NCBI RefSeq assembly: GCF_026262505.1
Contig: NC_067206.1
Span: forward strand, 8,800,268 to 8,864,267
DNA from: Trichomonas vaginalis G3
Taxonomy: Eukaryota; Parabasalia; Trichomonadida; Trichomonadidae
Reading direction: 5' to 3'
DNA: 64,000 nt
Notes under the pieces: model-generated
What the model saw: the letters and a program-made list of their open reading frames with translations, nothing else
What the model was told of the DNA's origin: nothing
Databases searched by the model: none
Position numbers and translations under genes: made by a program
Shown here: piece by piece, positions 1 to 10,347 of the stretch
Position numbering within the stretch: position 1 is the first letter of the stretch
Layout of the letters: each line of letters opens with the position of its first letter

Positions 1-264
1 GCCCATCTTTGATTTTATTCATTTATGCAGTTTCTTTAATATTCAATTCAGTAGATTCTGCATCAAAATATGCTTTTACTCGTGATTCAATTAAATGTAA
101 CACTTGTAACAATGGATATGAATGATCTACTTAACTCTTTCATGAAAATAAGATGGACAGGATATATTTATTGCCTATTCCCACAACTTCTCATATATAT
201 TTCAATCATTGAGCACTTCCATTTCTATTCTCTCCTCCAAGGAATGAGTCCTCATTATGAATAA

Positions 265-420
265 AATAATAGTAAAAGATTATTGGAAATTCTTGAACTT
301 AATAACCACACGGAAATTCCGATAAGAGAATTATCTGAAGGAGATACAAGAAAATCAGTCAAAGCTTCACTTTCAACCAAAAAACCAACAGCAAGAATTT
401 ACAACGTTCCTGCAATATAA
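265..420 (+). pseudogene. Possible 3' remnant of a host gene
   Basis: A 51-residue frame runs open from just after a stop to a TAA at 420 and contains no methionine, so it cannot start here by itself. Its composition (several charged helices, then a basic tail ending ARIYNVPAI) looks more protein-like than the surrounding AT-rich DNA. I do not recognise it. It could be the end of a decayed gene or chance. Confidence 0.2.
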
Positions 421-554
421 TTATCTCTTGGATTGTATAATTGTTATGTCATTCAATAATATTAGTTTAGAAAGAAGATCTAACAAACTAGATGTATTTT
501 ACAAACTTGTCATTACCATCCTTCTTGTCATCCTATAATTATATACAATATTTA

Positions 555-1850
555 TTAAATTTTTACAAAATCACCTATAAAATCAAAAATATTAATTTGT
601 AAATAATTCGTATTACTGGAGTTCTCTCCTGTTTGAGTTAATTTGAAAGATACAAAATATTCATTTGTTTGAAGTGGAAATTCTTTGATTTCTCCTCTAT
701 TAAATTCATAATATTTATCACTGTTTAATACAATTGTTGTTCCATCTTCTTTGATTCCTTCTAACTTCCATCTCCTCAAAAAATGAGAATCATTTTCTAC
801 AACTGTTGATTGCAAGATATAAAACATCGGTTTTAATTTATATCCTTTGAGATCAGCTTTTATCCATGAATTTGTATAACTTTGTGTATGGAAATTAACA
901 TCATTTCGATAAGAATTAATATTTGATAAACTACCATCCCTAATTGTTGAAGCTGATAATTCCATTTTAATTACTTCTGATGCCTTTACAAAGTCATAAA
1001 AATTCATATAATTATTTGATATAGTGATTTTGGTTTCAGTAAAAGGTTTTTCGAATGATAAAATAGATTGATTTGAGATTTCAAACTTTTCTCTTAGATA
1101 TGAATGATAATTCTTTATTGTTTCATTATATATAGTAAGAAGAACTGATTCAAATGAACGCTCAATAGAAAAGTTATAAATCTGGTCTAAAATTTCACTA
1201 GAACAAAAGGATAATTTGATATATCTAAATAAATCAAATAATGCGTTGTTCATCTTGCAGATCTCTAAAAGTAATAAGGCTAACTTATCTTCATTAATGA
1301 TCTTTAACTGTTTCGAGCTAAGGATTTTTTCACAAAATTCATAACCATTTTTTGCGAAATTTTCAATGATATCATTGTCAGAAAAGCAATATAAGTGTGA
1401 TGAAATGAATTCAATGCACTCTTTTTCTGTTGAAGTGTCATTTTCCAAAACCGAAATTTGATATTTCTGAAATACATTTTCTTTTGTAATATATTTGTCT
1501 AATTTAATATATTCAATATATATTTGGATCAAAATTTGGTTCCCAAAATGTTTTCCGATTTCAAAAATATCGTGATAATGATCTTCATCTTCTGGAAATT
1601 CAAGTTTTCCTGTTTCAAGAAACTTTGAAAGTATGTCAATTGAATCTAAACATTTTATATTAAGGTCTGTTTTATAAGAAGTCAATATTTTATCCTTAAT
1701 GCATTTATCTCTGATTAAATCTGAAAAACAAACAGCCGAAGACTTCATCGTTCTGATTTTTTGACCATTAATTATAAGATTTAATAGTCCACATTCTGTA
1801 AGAATACCAACACGTGTTAATTCATGGCAAAATTTTGGAAATTGAACCAT
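555..1850 (-). CDS. BTB/POZ-like protein with C-terminal discoidin-like (F5/8 type C) domain
   Basis: The 431-residue intronless protein has a BTB/POZ-like fold at about residues 15-110 (oligomerisation, often a cullin-3 adaptor), a helical BACK-like middle, and a C-terminal beta-rich domain at about 290-425. That last domain has the F5/8C pattern: Trp-rich strand (WIKADLKGYKL), then RRWKLEGIKEDG, then a closing hydrophobic strand. Such BTB-discoidin proteins form a large family in trichomonads; the exact partner is unknown. The frame stays open 27 bases further upstream, but I choose the ATG at 1850 because a TCATT initiator lies 3 bases before it. Domain calls are by pattern only. Confidence 0.65.
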   Translation of the reverse strand: MVQFPKFCHELTRVGILTECGLLNLIINGQKIRTMKSSAVCFSDLIRDKCIKDKILTSYKTDLNIKCLDSIDILSKFLETGKLEFPEDEDHYHDIFEIGKHFGNQILIQIYIEYIKLDKYITKENVFQKYQISVLENDTSTEKECIEFISSHLYCFSDNDIIENFAKNGYEFCEKILSSKQLKIINEDKLALLLLEICKMNNALFDLFRYIKLSFCSSEILDQIYNFSIERSFESVLLTIYNETIKNYHSYLREKFEISNQSILSFEKPFTETKITISNNYMNFYDFVKASEVIKMELSASTIRDGSLSNINSYRNDVNFHTQSYTNSWIKADLKGYKLKPMFYILQSTVVENDSHFLRRWKLEGIKEDGTTIVLNSDKYYEFNRGEIKEFPLQTNEYFVSFKLTQTGENSSNTNYLQINIFDFIGDFVKI

Positions 1851-1853
1851 AAA

Positions 1854-1858
1854 AATGA
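1854..1858 (-). promoter_or_regulatory. Initiator (Inr) TCATT for the BTB-like gene
   Basis: TCATT on the minus strand, 3 bases upstream of the chosen ATG, matches the parabasalid Inr consensus TCA(+1)Y(T/A). Very short 5' leaders are normal in this group. The same motif precedes the other three host genes here. Confidence 0.5.
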
Positions 1859-1933
1859 AGTGAAAAAAAAAATCCAACCTTTGAGAAATACTGATTTGGA
1901 AAATTATATTAACAAAAATATTGGATGTTCAGT

Positions 1934-2154
1934 GACTTGTATAAGATTCCTTTTGAATTACAAAATGAAGAAATTTTAATAAAAAACGTTTCAAATTCAA
2001 AGTTAAAAGGGTCGTTAAAGAAACTACAATATAATATATTCAACCAAATGAATTGAAAGACTATAAATATTCGGACTTGAAAGAATTTCAATGTGTTCTC
2101 AAAATTGATATGGGGGTGGGCATGATAAAAATAATCATGATTTATGAGAAATAA
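1934..2154 (+). pseudogene. Degenerate plus-strand coding remnant
   Basis: Two overlapping plus-strand frames with protein-like content (one containing DLYKIPFELQNEEILIKN, the next KDYKYSDLKEFQCVLKI) succeed each other with a frame change near 2050. There is no start codon. It reads like the tail of a decayed helical-repeat host gene lying head-to-head with the BTB-like gene. I do not recognise the family, and chance cannot be excluded in such AT-rich DNA. Confidence 0.2.
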
Positions 2155-2346
2155 ATTACATAAAAATATTAGTTGAGGCGAGTTTTGTTGTAAACAGAAA
2201 TTCATCAAAAGTGACACCTCAGAAAAGCTAAAATATTGAATTTTTGGAACTTTTGATAGAGCACGTTTTTAAATATTAATTAAAGTAAATGTATATTTTG
2301 TAAAGATTCTTTTTAATAAAAAAATAAAATTTTGAAGAAGAACACA

Positions 2347-2770
2347 AAATCTTCTGAAAAATAATATCACATAAACTCATATTATTTTCTAATATATAAC
2401 TATTTTATATAAAAATCAAATTCAATGATCTTAAAAGCGAAGGATAAACCTCAAAATTTACGAATATGATGAGTGGGAATATAATGCTTATCTATCATAA
2501 AACCATATGAAATATCAATTTTTGCTTTACGCCTAATTTTTGACGACAATTAGCAAAAAATGTTAAATGTTAACACTCAGTCCATTTGAATATGAAAAAT
2601 AAAATTGACTTTGATTAAATGTTTTTATTTATCATGCAATTCTTCTTGCGACCAAAGATTTGAATAAAAGTTCAAAAAATAAGATAGCTTAAAAATAATA
2701 TACGGTAGTGTTTACTAATAGATGAATAGTATATAAATTCTATTAAAATGGATTTGATCCAAAAAAATAT
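2347..2770 (+). repeat. Left arm of ~425-bp inverted repeat
   Basis: Read by eye, this arm is the reverse complement of 7109-7533 with only about half a dozen differences. The outer edge is AAATCTTCTG and the inner edge AAAAAAATAT. No coding sequence lies in it. High identity means a recent duplication or ongoing conversion between the arms. Immediately inside the arm, 2778-2841 is repeated in direct orientation at 7046-7109. Confidence 0.85.
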
Positions 2771-3999
2771 AAAAAAAATAATTGTTATAATTTAAATGAA
2801 GAAGTAATTTAAAACGATTTTATTTATGATCAAATTTTATACCCTATATTTCCAACTCTTGGAAAATTTTCATGACCCCCTACCAGGGTCCTAAAATGGG
2901 TATTTTCCTCACACAGACACCGTGGTTTTTTGAGCCGGGAAATAAATAGCGCAGACAGTTTCTACATATAGAGACATGCTTATACCTAGAGTTTGACGGG
3001 AATCTAAAGTAATTTTTTTCTGCATCGCGAAATCTAATGCAATCTCAAAATCATGAAGAAACTGCGAATCGGAGCGCAATTTTTTAATATGTTAATATAT
3101 AAAGGTACCCCTACTACTGCAAATGCTTCAAATGAAAATCTAAGAAATCAGATTAATTTGATCACATTAGTATAGTATTGGTCAAACCAAAAACTCATAT
3201 GTTGATATATAGCCTATGGATATTCATATTATCTACTTTTCATTGAATTACATAAGATTTAATAATCTCATAAATATTCTTTTTAATTTTCCGAATTCCG
3301 TGTGCATTTAGATTGCCCATACCTGTATATAATAATTCTAGAATGGTTTGGTTAGATATTAAGTTTTTTAGATTAATATTTTAACATTTTGATAAAACAA
3401 GCATTTGTTCCATTTTAGAATCGCCATTGAACTCTGGTTTGACTAACATGATGTTGTATGATCAAATAAATTCTAACTTCATGAGATAAATTTTGAAATT
3501 AGAAAATGCGATATCTGACTCAAATATTTATATGAACACATTTAACATTCAATGATAAACTAAAGTACTATACAGCAGATTCGATTTGGCTTATATTTTA
3601 TATAATCAACTAATAATCCTATAAAATTGTGCTATTCACGTTGCTCAAAGATGTATTGAACATTCACTACTTGTGTATTGATAAAATTAGATATAGATTC
3701 TAATGTAAATCGATATTTTGAAAATTCATATATATTTTGTCTTGGTTTGGCATTTGATCGTGTTGAAACCGGAATTGCAATATATATCATCTAAATATAT
3801 AACTATCAAAATATGAGCTATAGATTTTTAAATTATTCTCCTGAATATGAGTGACTAACATAATTATATTGAATTGAGTAGTAAGAATCATAAATATTAG
3901 AATCTGACGATAATTTATTATAACTGTATAAAGGAACAAGACTATAAATGATGATGAAAATAAAGATTAAATTTAAATCTGAAAATTTGAAAACATTAA

Positions 4000-4700
4000 G
4001 TGTATTGTGCACTCTTGTCGGTCACAATGTCTCATTCCGGGAGACATTGTCACTGCATGTCTCCCAGAATGATATCAAGTTCCCCATTCATAACTTGAAT
4101 GCGAAACTTTGACCGACAAGAGTGTATTGTGCACTCTTGTCGGTCACAGTGTCTCATTCCGGGAGACATTGCCTCTGAATGTCTCCCAGAATGAGACAAT
4201 CTTCTGCAATCAGAATGTGATTGCAAAACTTTGACCGACAGGAGTGTATTGTGCACTCTTGTCGGTCACAATGTCTCATTCCGGGAGACATTGTCACTGC
4301 ATGTCTCCCAGAATGATATCAAGTTCCCCATTCATAACTTGAATGCGAAACTTTGACCGACAAGAGTGTATTGTACACTCTTGTCGGTTGAAAGTTCTGC
4401 AATCAGAAGAAGATTGTTGAACAATCCGCCATTCCAGGAGGCATGAGCTTGTTATCTCTCCTGAAATGGCACATATTTGATAATTCATGGAGCAGAACTT
4501 TGCACGCAATCAGACAAAAGATTGCGACAGAGTAACTGGGAAGACAGCAACTTCAAACGATAAGCTGCTTGGGTGCTGTCTCCCAGATGCATCTGTCGGG
4601 CAGAGTCTCAAAGGAGCAGAACTTTGCACGCAATCAGACAAAAGATTGCGACAGAGTAACTGGGAAGACAGCAACTTGAAGCGAAGTTTTGTTTTCGAGT
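4000..4700. repeat. Tandem array of ~122-bp palindromic units
   Basis: Units start at 4000, 4122, 4244 and 4366 (exact 122-bp period), each opening GTGTATTGT(G/A)CACTC. Every unit is itself a hairpin: CACTCTTGTCGGTCA at one end pairs with TGACCGACAAGAGTG at the other, and an inner stem GTCTC...GGGAGAC lies between. From 4366 the units diverge but keep the size: a 65-base block beginning GGAGCAGAACTTTGCACGC recurs at 4489 and 4613 (124 apart). No coding capacity. It is noticeably richer in GC than its surroundings. Confidence 0.85.
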
Positions 4701-4740
4701 CTTTGGTTAAGAAATCTTAACAAAAAAACAAAGAAAAAAA

Positions 4741-4900
4741 TCAGATAAAGTTGTCAATAACTTCATCAGTTAATGCTCACCTATGGGAGGTGTTTTGCGG
4801 GAGCTGGGGTATCTTGGTGAGTACTCAGGAGGCCAAGAAGGGCACCCCAACCGACATTATCCTGATGAATTCAGTTGTCAACCATTCTGAAAACCGCCGA
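4741..4900. other. GC-richer block with strong nested hairpins
   Basis: This stretch stands out from the AT-rich background. It contains CACCT-atggg-AGGTG, then GGGGT...ACCCC enclosing CTTGG...CCAAG with the palindrome TGAGTACTCA in the loop. The word AGTTGTCAA occurs at both ends in direct orientation. It could be a structured RNA or simply a palindromic part of the transposon that contains it. I could not match it to a known RNA family. Confidence 0.35.
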
Positions 4901-5040
4901 AACCGTCGTGTGTAGAGAAATTGTTTAAATTTATTTTTTTCAGATTTAAATAAAAATAAGAAATGTTTACTATTATGGATTTTGAAATTTTTTTAAATTA
5001 AGAGTAGGAGATGAGACAAATTTAAATTTTTAAGAAATAT

Positions 5041-5390
5041 TTGGAAGGGCGTAAGATACGCCAACTTAAATATATTATCAAATGAGAGAAAATCACTCAA
5101 CAAAAAAACAATTCTTTCAAAAAGTTTGACATTGATCTTTCTAATACATATTTTTGGAAGGGCGTAAGATACGCCAACTTAAATATATTATTAAATATGA
5201 GAAAATCACTCAACAAAAAAAACAATTCTTTCAAAAAGTTTGACATTGATCTTTCTAATACATATTTTTGGAAGGGCGTAAGATACGCCAACTTAAATAT
5301 ATTATCAAATGAGAGAAAATCACTCAACAAAAAAACAATTCTTTCAAAAAGTTTAAAATTGATCTTTCTAATACATATCTTATGGAAGGA
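5041..5390. repeat. Three direct repeats of ~113 bp
   Basis: Copies start at 5041, 5154 and 5268 with TTGGAAGGGCGTAAGATACG; the third decays at its end. Each begins with a small palindrome (GGCGTA-aga-TACGCC). The array gives spurious repetitive frames on both strands. No function evident. Confidence 0.85.
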
Positions 5391-6354
5391 GTTTACATTC
5401 TCAAAATAAAAACCAGTTCAAAATCTTATTATTCCTTGAATAAAAATCATTTAATTTCAAATCCATTCCAAATCCTTAAATCTGTATTAAAATCATTTTG
5501 CCAACAACCAATACAATACAAATTACATTTCCATATATCTTCTTGTCCATTTTAATTTTTTATCTCATTTTATTTAATTTTATTTAAAGCATATAGACAT
5601 CGAGATCCTTTACACATAGTTATATAAAAGTCAAATACATAATAAATTCTTAATTCTAGAGATATCTCAAAATCTCATTTTTTTAATTTAAAATACCTTT
5701 CATTTTTCACAGTACGATCACAACAAACAAGCCATTTACTAATTAACACATATAAGAAAAATATCAAATTACAAAACAACTTTCAATATCATTCGCATCA
5801 AATTCTATTTTTTCATAATTATCAACTACATGTTATTATATAATATATGTCGGCGCATATTCCACTCTATACAAGTGTAAGACACACTCACACAAAGCTG
5901 TGAGATTCATACCTCTATCAGTAGGACTTCTCAAATCAAGAACACATATGTTTCACTATCGCACATCTGTGTAGGATCTAATTAACCCTTTGGACTGGTA
6001 CTTCAAAATTTGATAATTTGATAATTTCATGTGATATCATCATTTGCCTTTAAAACAACTGTGCGTTAAACTAGACACGTTTCTCTATCATAATGCAAAA
6101 TATCAAAGTTTGGGAGATTCCCAAAGTGTCTGAAACTGATCATAAGGGTGAAAAACCGTGAGGGGGGCACAAACTTGCCCAGTGAGGTGAAGTGAAAAGT
6201 GACAGGTTTACATGTCAGAAATGTAAAGTGTCAGATTTGAAACAAAAAATGGATTAATTTATTATTATATGATAGAGAGATTTGGTAAGTTACTATCAAA
6301 TTTGTAAGTAAGGGAAAAAAAGTAAGAAAGAAAAAAAAATTAAAAAAAAATAAA

Positions 6355-6560
6355 AAGCCACTCGCTTCGCTCGCGGGAGACAAAAAGAACAAATTCGAAA
6401 AAAGATTATATGAAATTACGAAACTAAGCCGCGAGCGAAGCGAGTGGCTTAAGAAAAGAACAGATTCGAAAAAAGATTGTATGAAATTACGAAACTAAGC
6501 CACTCGCTTCGCTCGCGGCTTAAGAAAAGAACAGATTCGAAGAAAGATTGTATGAAATTT
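6355..6560. repeat. ~71-bp repeats with an invertible GC-rich stem
   Basis: Three GC-rich stems (6357-6377, 6426-6450, 6497-6521) are separated by near-identical AT-rich linkers containing AACAGATTCGAA. The core CACTCGCTTCGCTCGCG is in one orientation in copies one and three and reverse-complemented in copy two, while the linker stays in one orientation. The core itself has CTTCG in its centre. Confidence 0.8.
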
Positions 6561-6693
6561 TAATTCTTTATTTTTTAGGATTGTTAGCTTTGTAAGATTG
6601 CTTTCTCACAAGAGAAAACAAGTATAAGTTTAAGCTGTATGTATTAAAGTTATAAATATTTGATTTTAAAAAAAATCAAGATTTTAAACTTTA

Positions 6694-6869
6694 AAGGTAT
6701 TAATTATGATTATCTTTCTTTAGCTTTGCATGCTGTATGCTACTTTTGGAAACTGCTCTATTGTATTAGAATGTTCTTAAATTTTGCACCTAAAAATGCG
6801 TAATATTAAAAATTAAGGTATTAATTATGATTATCTTTCTTTAGCTTTACATGCTGTATGCTACTTTTG
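6694..6869 (+). repeat. Pair of 55-bp direct repeats
   Basis: 6694-6748 and 6815-6869 are the same sequence, starting AAGGTATTAATTATGATT and ending TGCTACTTTTG, with one visible difference. Spacing is 121 bases. They lie inside the TIR transposon. No coding potential. Confidence 0.8.
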
Positions 6870-7108
6870 TCTTTGAGACATTCCATGATTTAAGTTAAGA
6901 AGCTTTAAAAAAATGCAAAAAAAATTGAATACTTTACTGGCTGGGCAAATTTGTCGCCGCCCCAAAAACCGTTTTCCAGAAGTTGGGAACGTAGGGTATC
7001 ATATTAGATTCAAATTTGAATGTGGATGATAAATAAAAATCAAAAATAATTGTTATAATTTAAATGAAGAAGTAATTTAAAACGATTTTATTTATGATCA
7101 AATTTTAT

Positions 7109-7533
7109 ATATTTTTTTGGATCAAATCCATTTTAATAGAATTTATATACTATTCATCTATTAGTAAACACTACCGTATATTATTTTTTAAGCTATCTTA
7201 TTTTTTGAACTTTTATTCAAATCTTTGGTCGCAAGAAGAATTGCATGATAAATAAAAACATTTAATCAAAGTCAGTTTTATTTTTCATATTCAAATGGAC
7301 TGAGTGTTAACATTTAACATTTTTTGCTAATTGTCGTCAAAAATTAGGCGTAAAGCAAAAATTAATATTTCATATGGTTTTATGATAGATAAGCATTATA
7401 TTCCCACTCATTATATTCGTAAATTTTGAGGTTTATCCTTCGCTTTTAAGATCATTGAATTTGATTTTTATATAAAATAGTTATATATTAGAAAATAATA
7501 TGAGTTTATGTGATATTATTTTTCAGAAGATTT
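7109..7533 (-). repeat. Right arm of ~425-bp inverted repeat
   Basis: Reverse complement of 2347-2770. Without the 4.15-kb transposon, the two arms would be separated by only a few hundred bases, making a fold-back (large palindromic) element of about 1 kb into which the transposon inserted. Confidence 0.85.
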
Positions 7534-8366
7534 CATTCTATATGCCTATGAAAAGTACTCTCAAAACTAACTTTTTCCTAATTATAATTAAATCTAGAAT
7601 ATTGTATTATGCTTAGTATTATTTCATTTTTCTCATTCAATTTAGAATTTACAAATGTCAAAAAATTGAGAGCTGTCACTTTTGATGAATTTCTGTTTAT
7701 TACGGTTTAAATATTATTCACAAAATCTAGAGTCCGAATTCAAATAGTTTCTTCACAATTTTTCAGAGGATTCGACTCGATAACTGCCTGGTTTTTTAAA
7801 GTGTTTACAATGCTAATTATTCGCTCATCGAAATTCACCTTATGCCCATGATTGATACCGCATGGGTTCTGCATTCAGTAATTGACTTTGGATTAATCTT
7901 CTGTCAGATTTCAATTTGTCACATGTGGTTAATGCAGTAAAATATAAATCATGATGAATAGCCATATTCAAATGTATAGTCTTCGATGCGTCATTGACTG
8001 TTGAGAGCAGTATGCTTTGAAGAATTATTTTAGATCAATGAATTCATTCTTTAGTTTTGATAAATGAAATAGCTTTGCTAGTTCTCACATAGATTATCTG
8101 AGAGTTGAAGGATTGTAGCTTAGTTTAGAATGCATTATGGAATCAATTTTCTCAAGATGAATAAATTAAAGCTATTAAGCAAATAAAATAATGCACCGCA
8201 TGGTGTATGTGTCAAGAAAATCTTAGTATTATCAATCCTCTCATAGATTAGAAAAAAAAATTAATGATTCAAACATAACGATGTTAATTTGATGAATTAT
8301 TTATACAAACATATTCAAATGATCAATGCCATTCTATTACATAAATATACCCGATGTTTTATATTT

Positions 8367-8371
8367 TCATT
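8367..8371 (+). promoter_or_regulatory. Initiator-like TCATT upstream of the queuine tRNA-ribosyltransferase gene
   Basis: TCATT about 35 bases before the ATG, in an AT-rich leader. This is further out than for the other host genes, so the assignment is weaker. Confidence 0.3.
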
Positions 8372-8405
8372 CAACTAAAATCTTGTAAAAAAGTGCCAAA
8401 TTTTG

Positions 8406-9599
8406 ATGTCAAAGAAAATAATAGATTTTGAGGTTACAGCCACTGACGGGGCTGCAAGAAGTGGTAAAATGGGTCTTCACAGACCAACTGATTATTCATT
8501 TGAAACTCCAGTATTTATTCCACTTGCATCACTTGGAACTTTAAAAGGCTTAACAACAGAACAGATTTTAGGCCTTCCACATACACCACCTATTCTTTTT
8601 GTAAATGCATATCATCTTAGTCGCAGACCAGGCCCCGAGTTACTCAAAGAATATGGTGGAATTCACAAATGGCTGAACTGGCCTCATGGTATTCTCACAG
8701 ACAGAGGAGGCTTCCAAATGTTTTGTCATACAGATCCTTCTGTTGGCACTGAAGAAGGCCTAAAATTCAATTCTACGAATCCAGACGGATCAGATAAAAT
8801 TTTAACACCAGAAGATATGATACACATACAAAATTCCATCGGATCTAACATCGCTCTACAATTAGACGACTATGTACCTATGTCAATGACAGGTCCACGC
8901 GTTGAAGATGCGATGAATAGATCAATTCGTTGGCTAGACAGAACAATTTCTGCTCACGAACGTCCTGATGACCAAGCCATCTTCGCTATTGTACAAGGCG
9001 GCCATGATCCTGAACTTCGCCGCTTGTGTTCCGAAGAAATGTCAAAAAGAAAGGAAAAACTCGGCGGTTTTGCCATTGGCAACCTATCAAACACCGAATC
9101 CAAAGATCTTTTCTGGAAGTCACTCAATGCATCTATTGCAGGGCTTCCTCCCGAGTATCCACGCTATTTAATGGGTGTTGGATATCCTGATGACATTGCA
9201 GTTTGCATTGCTTTAGGTGTAGACATGTTTGATTGTGTTTATCCAACGAGAACTGCTAGATTTGGCACTGCTTTGACATGGAAAGGAAACGAACATGTCT
9301 CTAAATGGAAAAACCAAGATTATCCGATTGAAAAAGAATGTCATTGTTGGACATGTTCTCACGTAACAAGGACAGCTCTTTACCATATGCAGCATTCAGA
9401 CATGTGCGGCCAATTGTTGACGATTCATAACGTTGAATTCCAAAATAGACTGACTTCTTATCTTGGAGAAGGAATCAAGAAGAAAGAACTCGGAAAATAC
9501 TTGAAAGATTTCTTCACTGCAAGATATCCTGATGGAAACTTCCCTCAATGGGTTGTTGATGCTTTACTTTCTGTTAATATAGATATAAAGAATTGTTAA
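8406..9599 (+). CDS. QTRT1: Queuine tRNA-ribosyltransferase catalytic subunit
   Basis: This 397-residue enzyme exchanges guanine-34 for queuine in tRNAs with GUN anticodons. Signatures in order: substrate-pocket TDRGGFQMF (about 98-106), QLDDYVP (about 156), IVQGG, the GGFAIG strand, the nucleophile segment VDMFDCVYPTRTARFG, and the zinc site CHCWTC with the following His in the same region. Length is normal for eukaryotic QTRT1. The usual DSGGFQ reads DRGGFQ here, a small departure. I start at the ATG at 8406. The stop is followed by A, giving TAAA, the stop-overlapping polyadenylation signal of trichomonads. It normally pairs with QTRT2, which is not in this window. Confidence 0.95.
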   Translation: MSKKIIDFEVTATDGAARSGKMGLHRPTDYSFETPVFIPLASLGTLKGLTTEQILGLPHTPPILFVNAYHLSRRPGPELLKEYGGIHKWLNWPHGILTDRGGFQMFCHTDPSVGTEEGLKFNSTNPDGSDKILTPEDMIHIQNSIGSNIALQLDDYVPMSMTGPRVEDAMNRSIRWLDRTISAHERPDDQAIFAIVQGGHDPELRRLCSEEMSKRKEKLGGFAIGNLSNTESKDLFWKSLNASIAGLPPEYPRYLMGVGYPDDIAVCIALGVDMFDCVYPTRTARFGTALTWKGNEHVSKWKNQDYPIEKECHCWTCSHVTRTALYHMQHSDMCGQLLTIHNVEFQNRLTSYLGEGIKKKELGKYLKDFFTARYPDGNFPQWVVDALLSVNIDIKNC

Positions 9600-10347
9600 A
9601 TTTTTAAATATATATGTTTTGCATACATTTGACATTTTTTCTTTCGTTTCTTAGTTATAACATATAGATGTTTTGAACTCATTTGATGGTTTTCTATTAG
9701 TTCACATTTATGTGGAATTAATTGCTTGTTTTAGATATATATGTTTTGTGCATATTTTTCTTTCAAGCCGCACTTACCCCCATCTGATTTAATTCAAATT
9801 TCTGACAACTGGATTGAAGGCCGTGCCATAAGTACACCCTTCAGTTTTTTTTTTGTCTTCAACTTATTTCAGTATCTTTTTTGATATTTATCTATTACAT
9901 TAAAATCCTTTTAAGTACATTTCACTAAAATATCTATCATGCTTTTGAATGGCATTATCTAATAGTCTAAAAATGATGACATTTTACTTCACATTTTGAT
10001 TTCTTACATTTTTAAAAAATTCAATCAGATTTGCTTTTATTATACCTTTTGCAAGTTAATATGCAAAGAATTCAATCAATATTAATGGCATTTCTCTGAT
10101 GCATCATGACAGAAATCAAATTATAAGTTCATATATTTCCCCAATTGACCTATTGTAATTAAAAAAAAATTATCATTTCTATGTCCCTATTAGTATGTAT
10201 ATTAACCATTTATAATTCTCCTTTTTTCTATTAAGAAATATTGCATGTCAACAATTCCAATAATGTTTGGTTGCATGAAAGATATAAAAAAGCATATATT
10301 AAATAAGAAGCTTTTAAATGCTAAGATAAAAGTGATTATGAAATGCT
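9600..10347. other. Intergenic, no gene seen
   Basis: This 750-base AT-rich spacer lies between two convergent host genes. I see no open frame of interest, RNA gene or clear repeat beyond short T- and A-tracts. Confidence 0.7.

Larger units (their letters stand above)
2842..6996. mobile_element. Non-autonomous TIR DNA transposon, TA target site
   Basis: The two ends are imperfect terminal inverted repeats of about 27 bp: CCCTATATTTCCAACTC on the left, CCCTACGTTCCCAACTT as the complement of the right end, both continuing into TGGAAAA. Each end is flanked by TA, the duplication used by Tc1/mariner-type elements. The 4.15-kb interior has no transposase frame, only satellites and AT-rich filler, so it would depend on a transposase supplied elsewhere. 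The superfamily call is tentative; a CCC...GGG end also recalls piggyBac, but there is no TTAA. Confidence 0.5.
2155..8366. other. 6.2-kb gene-free host interval with nested repeats
   Basis: I see no credible coding region here. The interval holds a fold-back structure, a TIR-bounded transposon in its centre and four satellite or direct-repeat arrays (annotated separately). The flanks 2155-2346 and 7534-8366 are plain AT-rich DNA. A short extra match in inverted orientation (TCATCAAAAGTGACA type, about 2195-2215 versus 7670-7690) shows that the inverted homology once reached further out. Confidence 0.7.

Noticed and set aside
4050-5409. Several 60-80-codon frames over the satellites
   Set aside because: They are translations of 122-bp and 113-bp repeats on both strands and have no independent support.
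7534-8366. Extra gene upstream of QTRT1
   Set aside because: Only short AT-rich frames; no start with an initiator and no protein-like composition.
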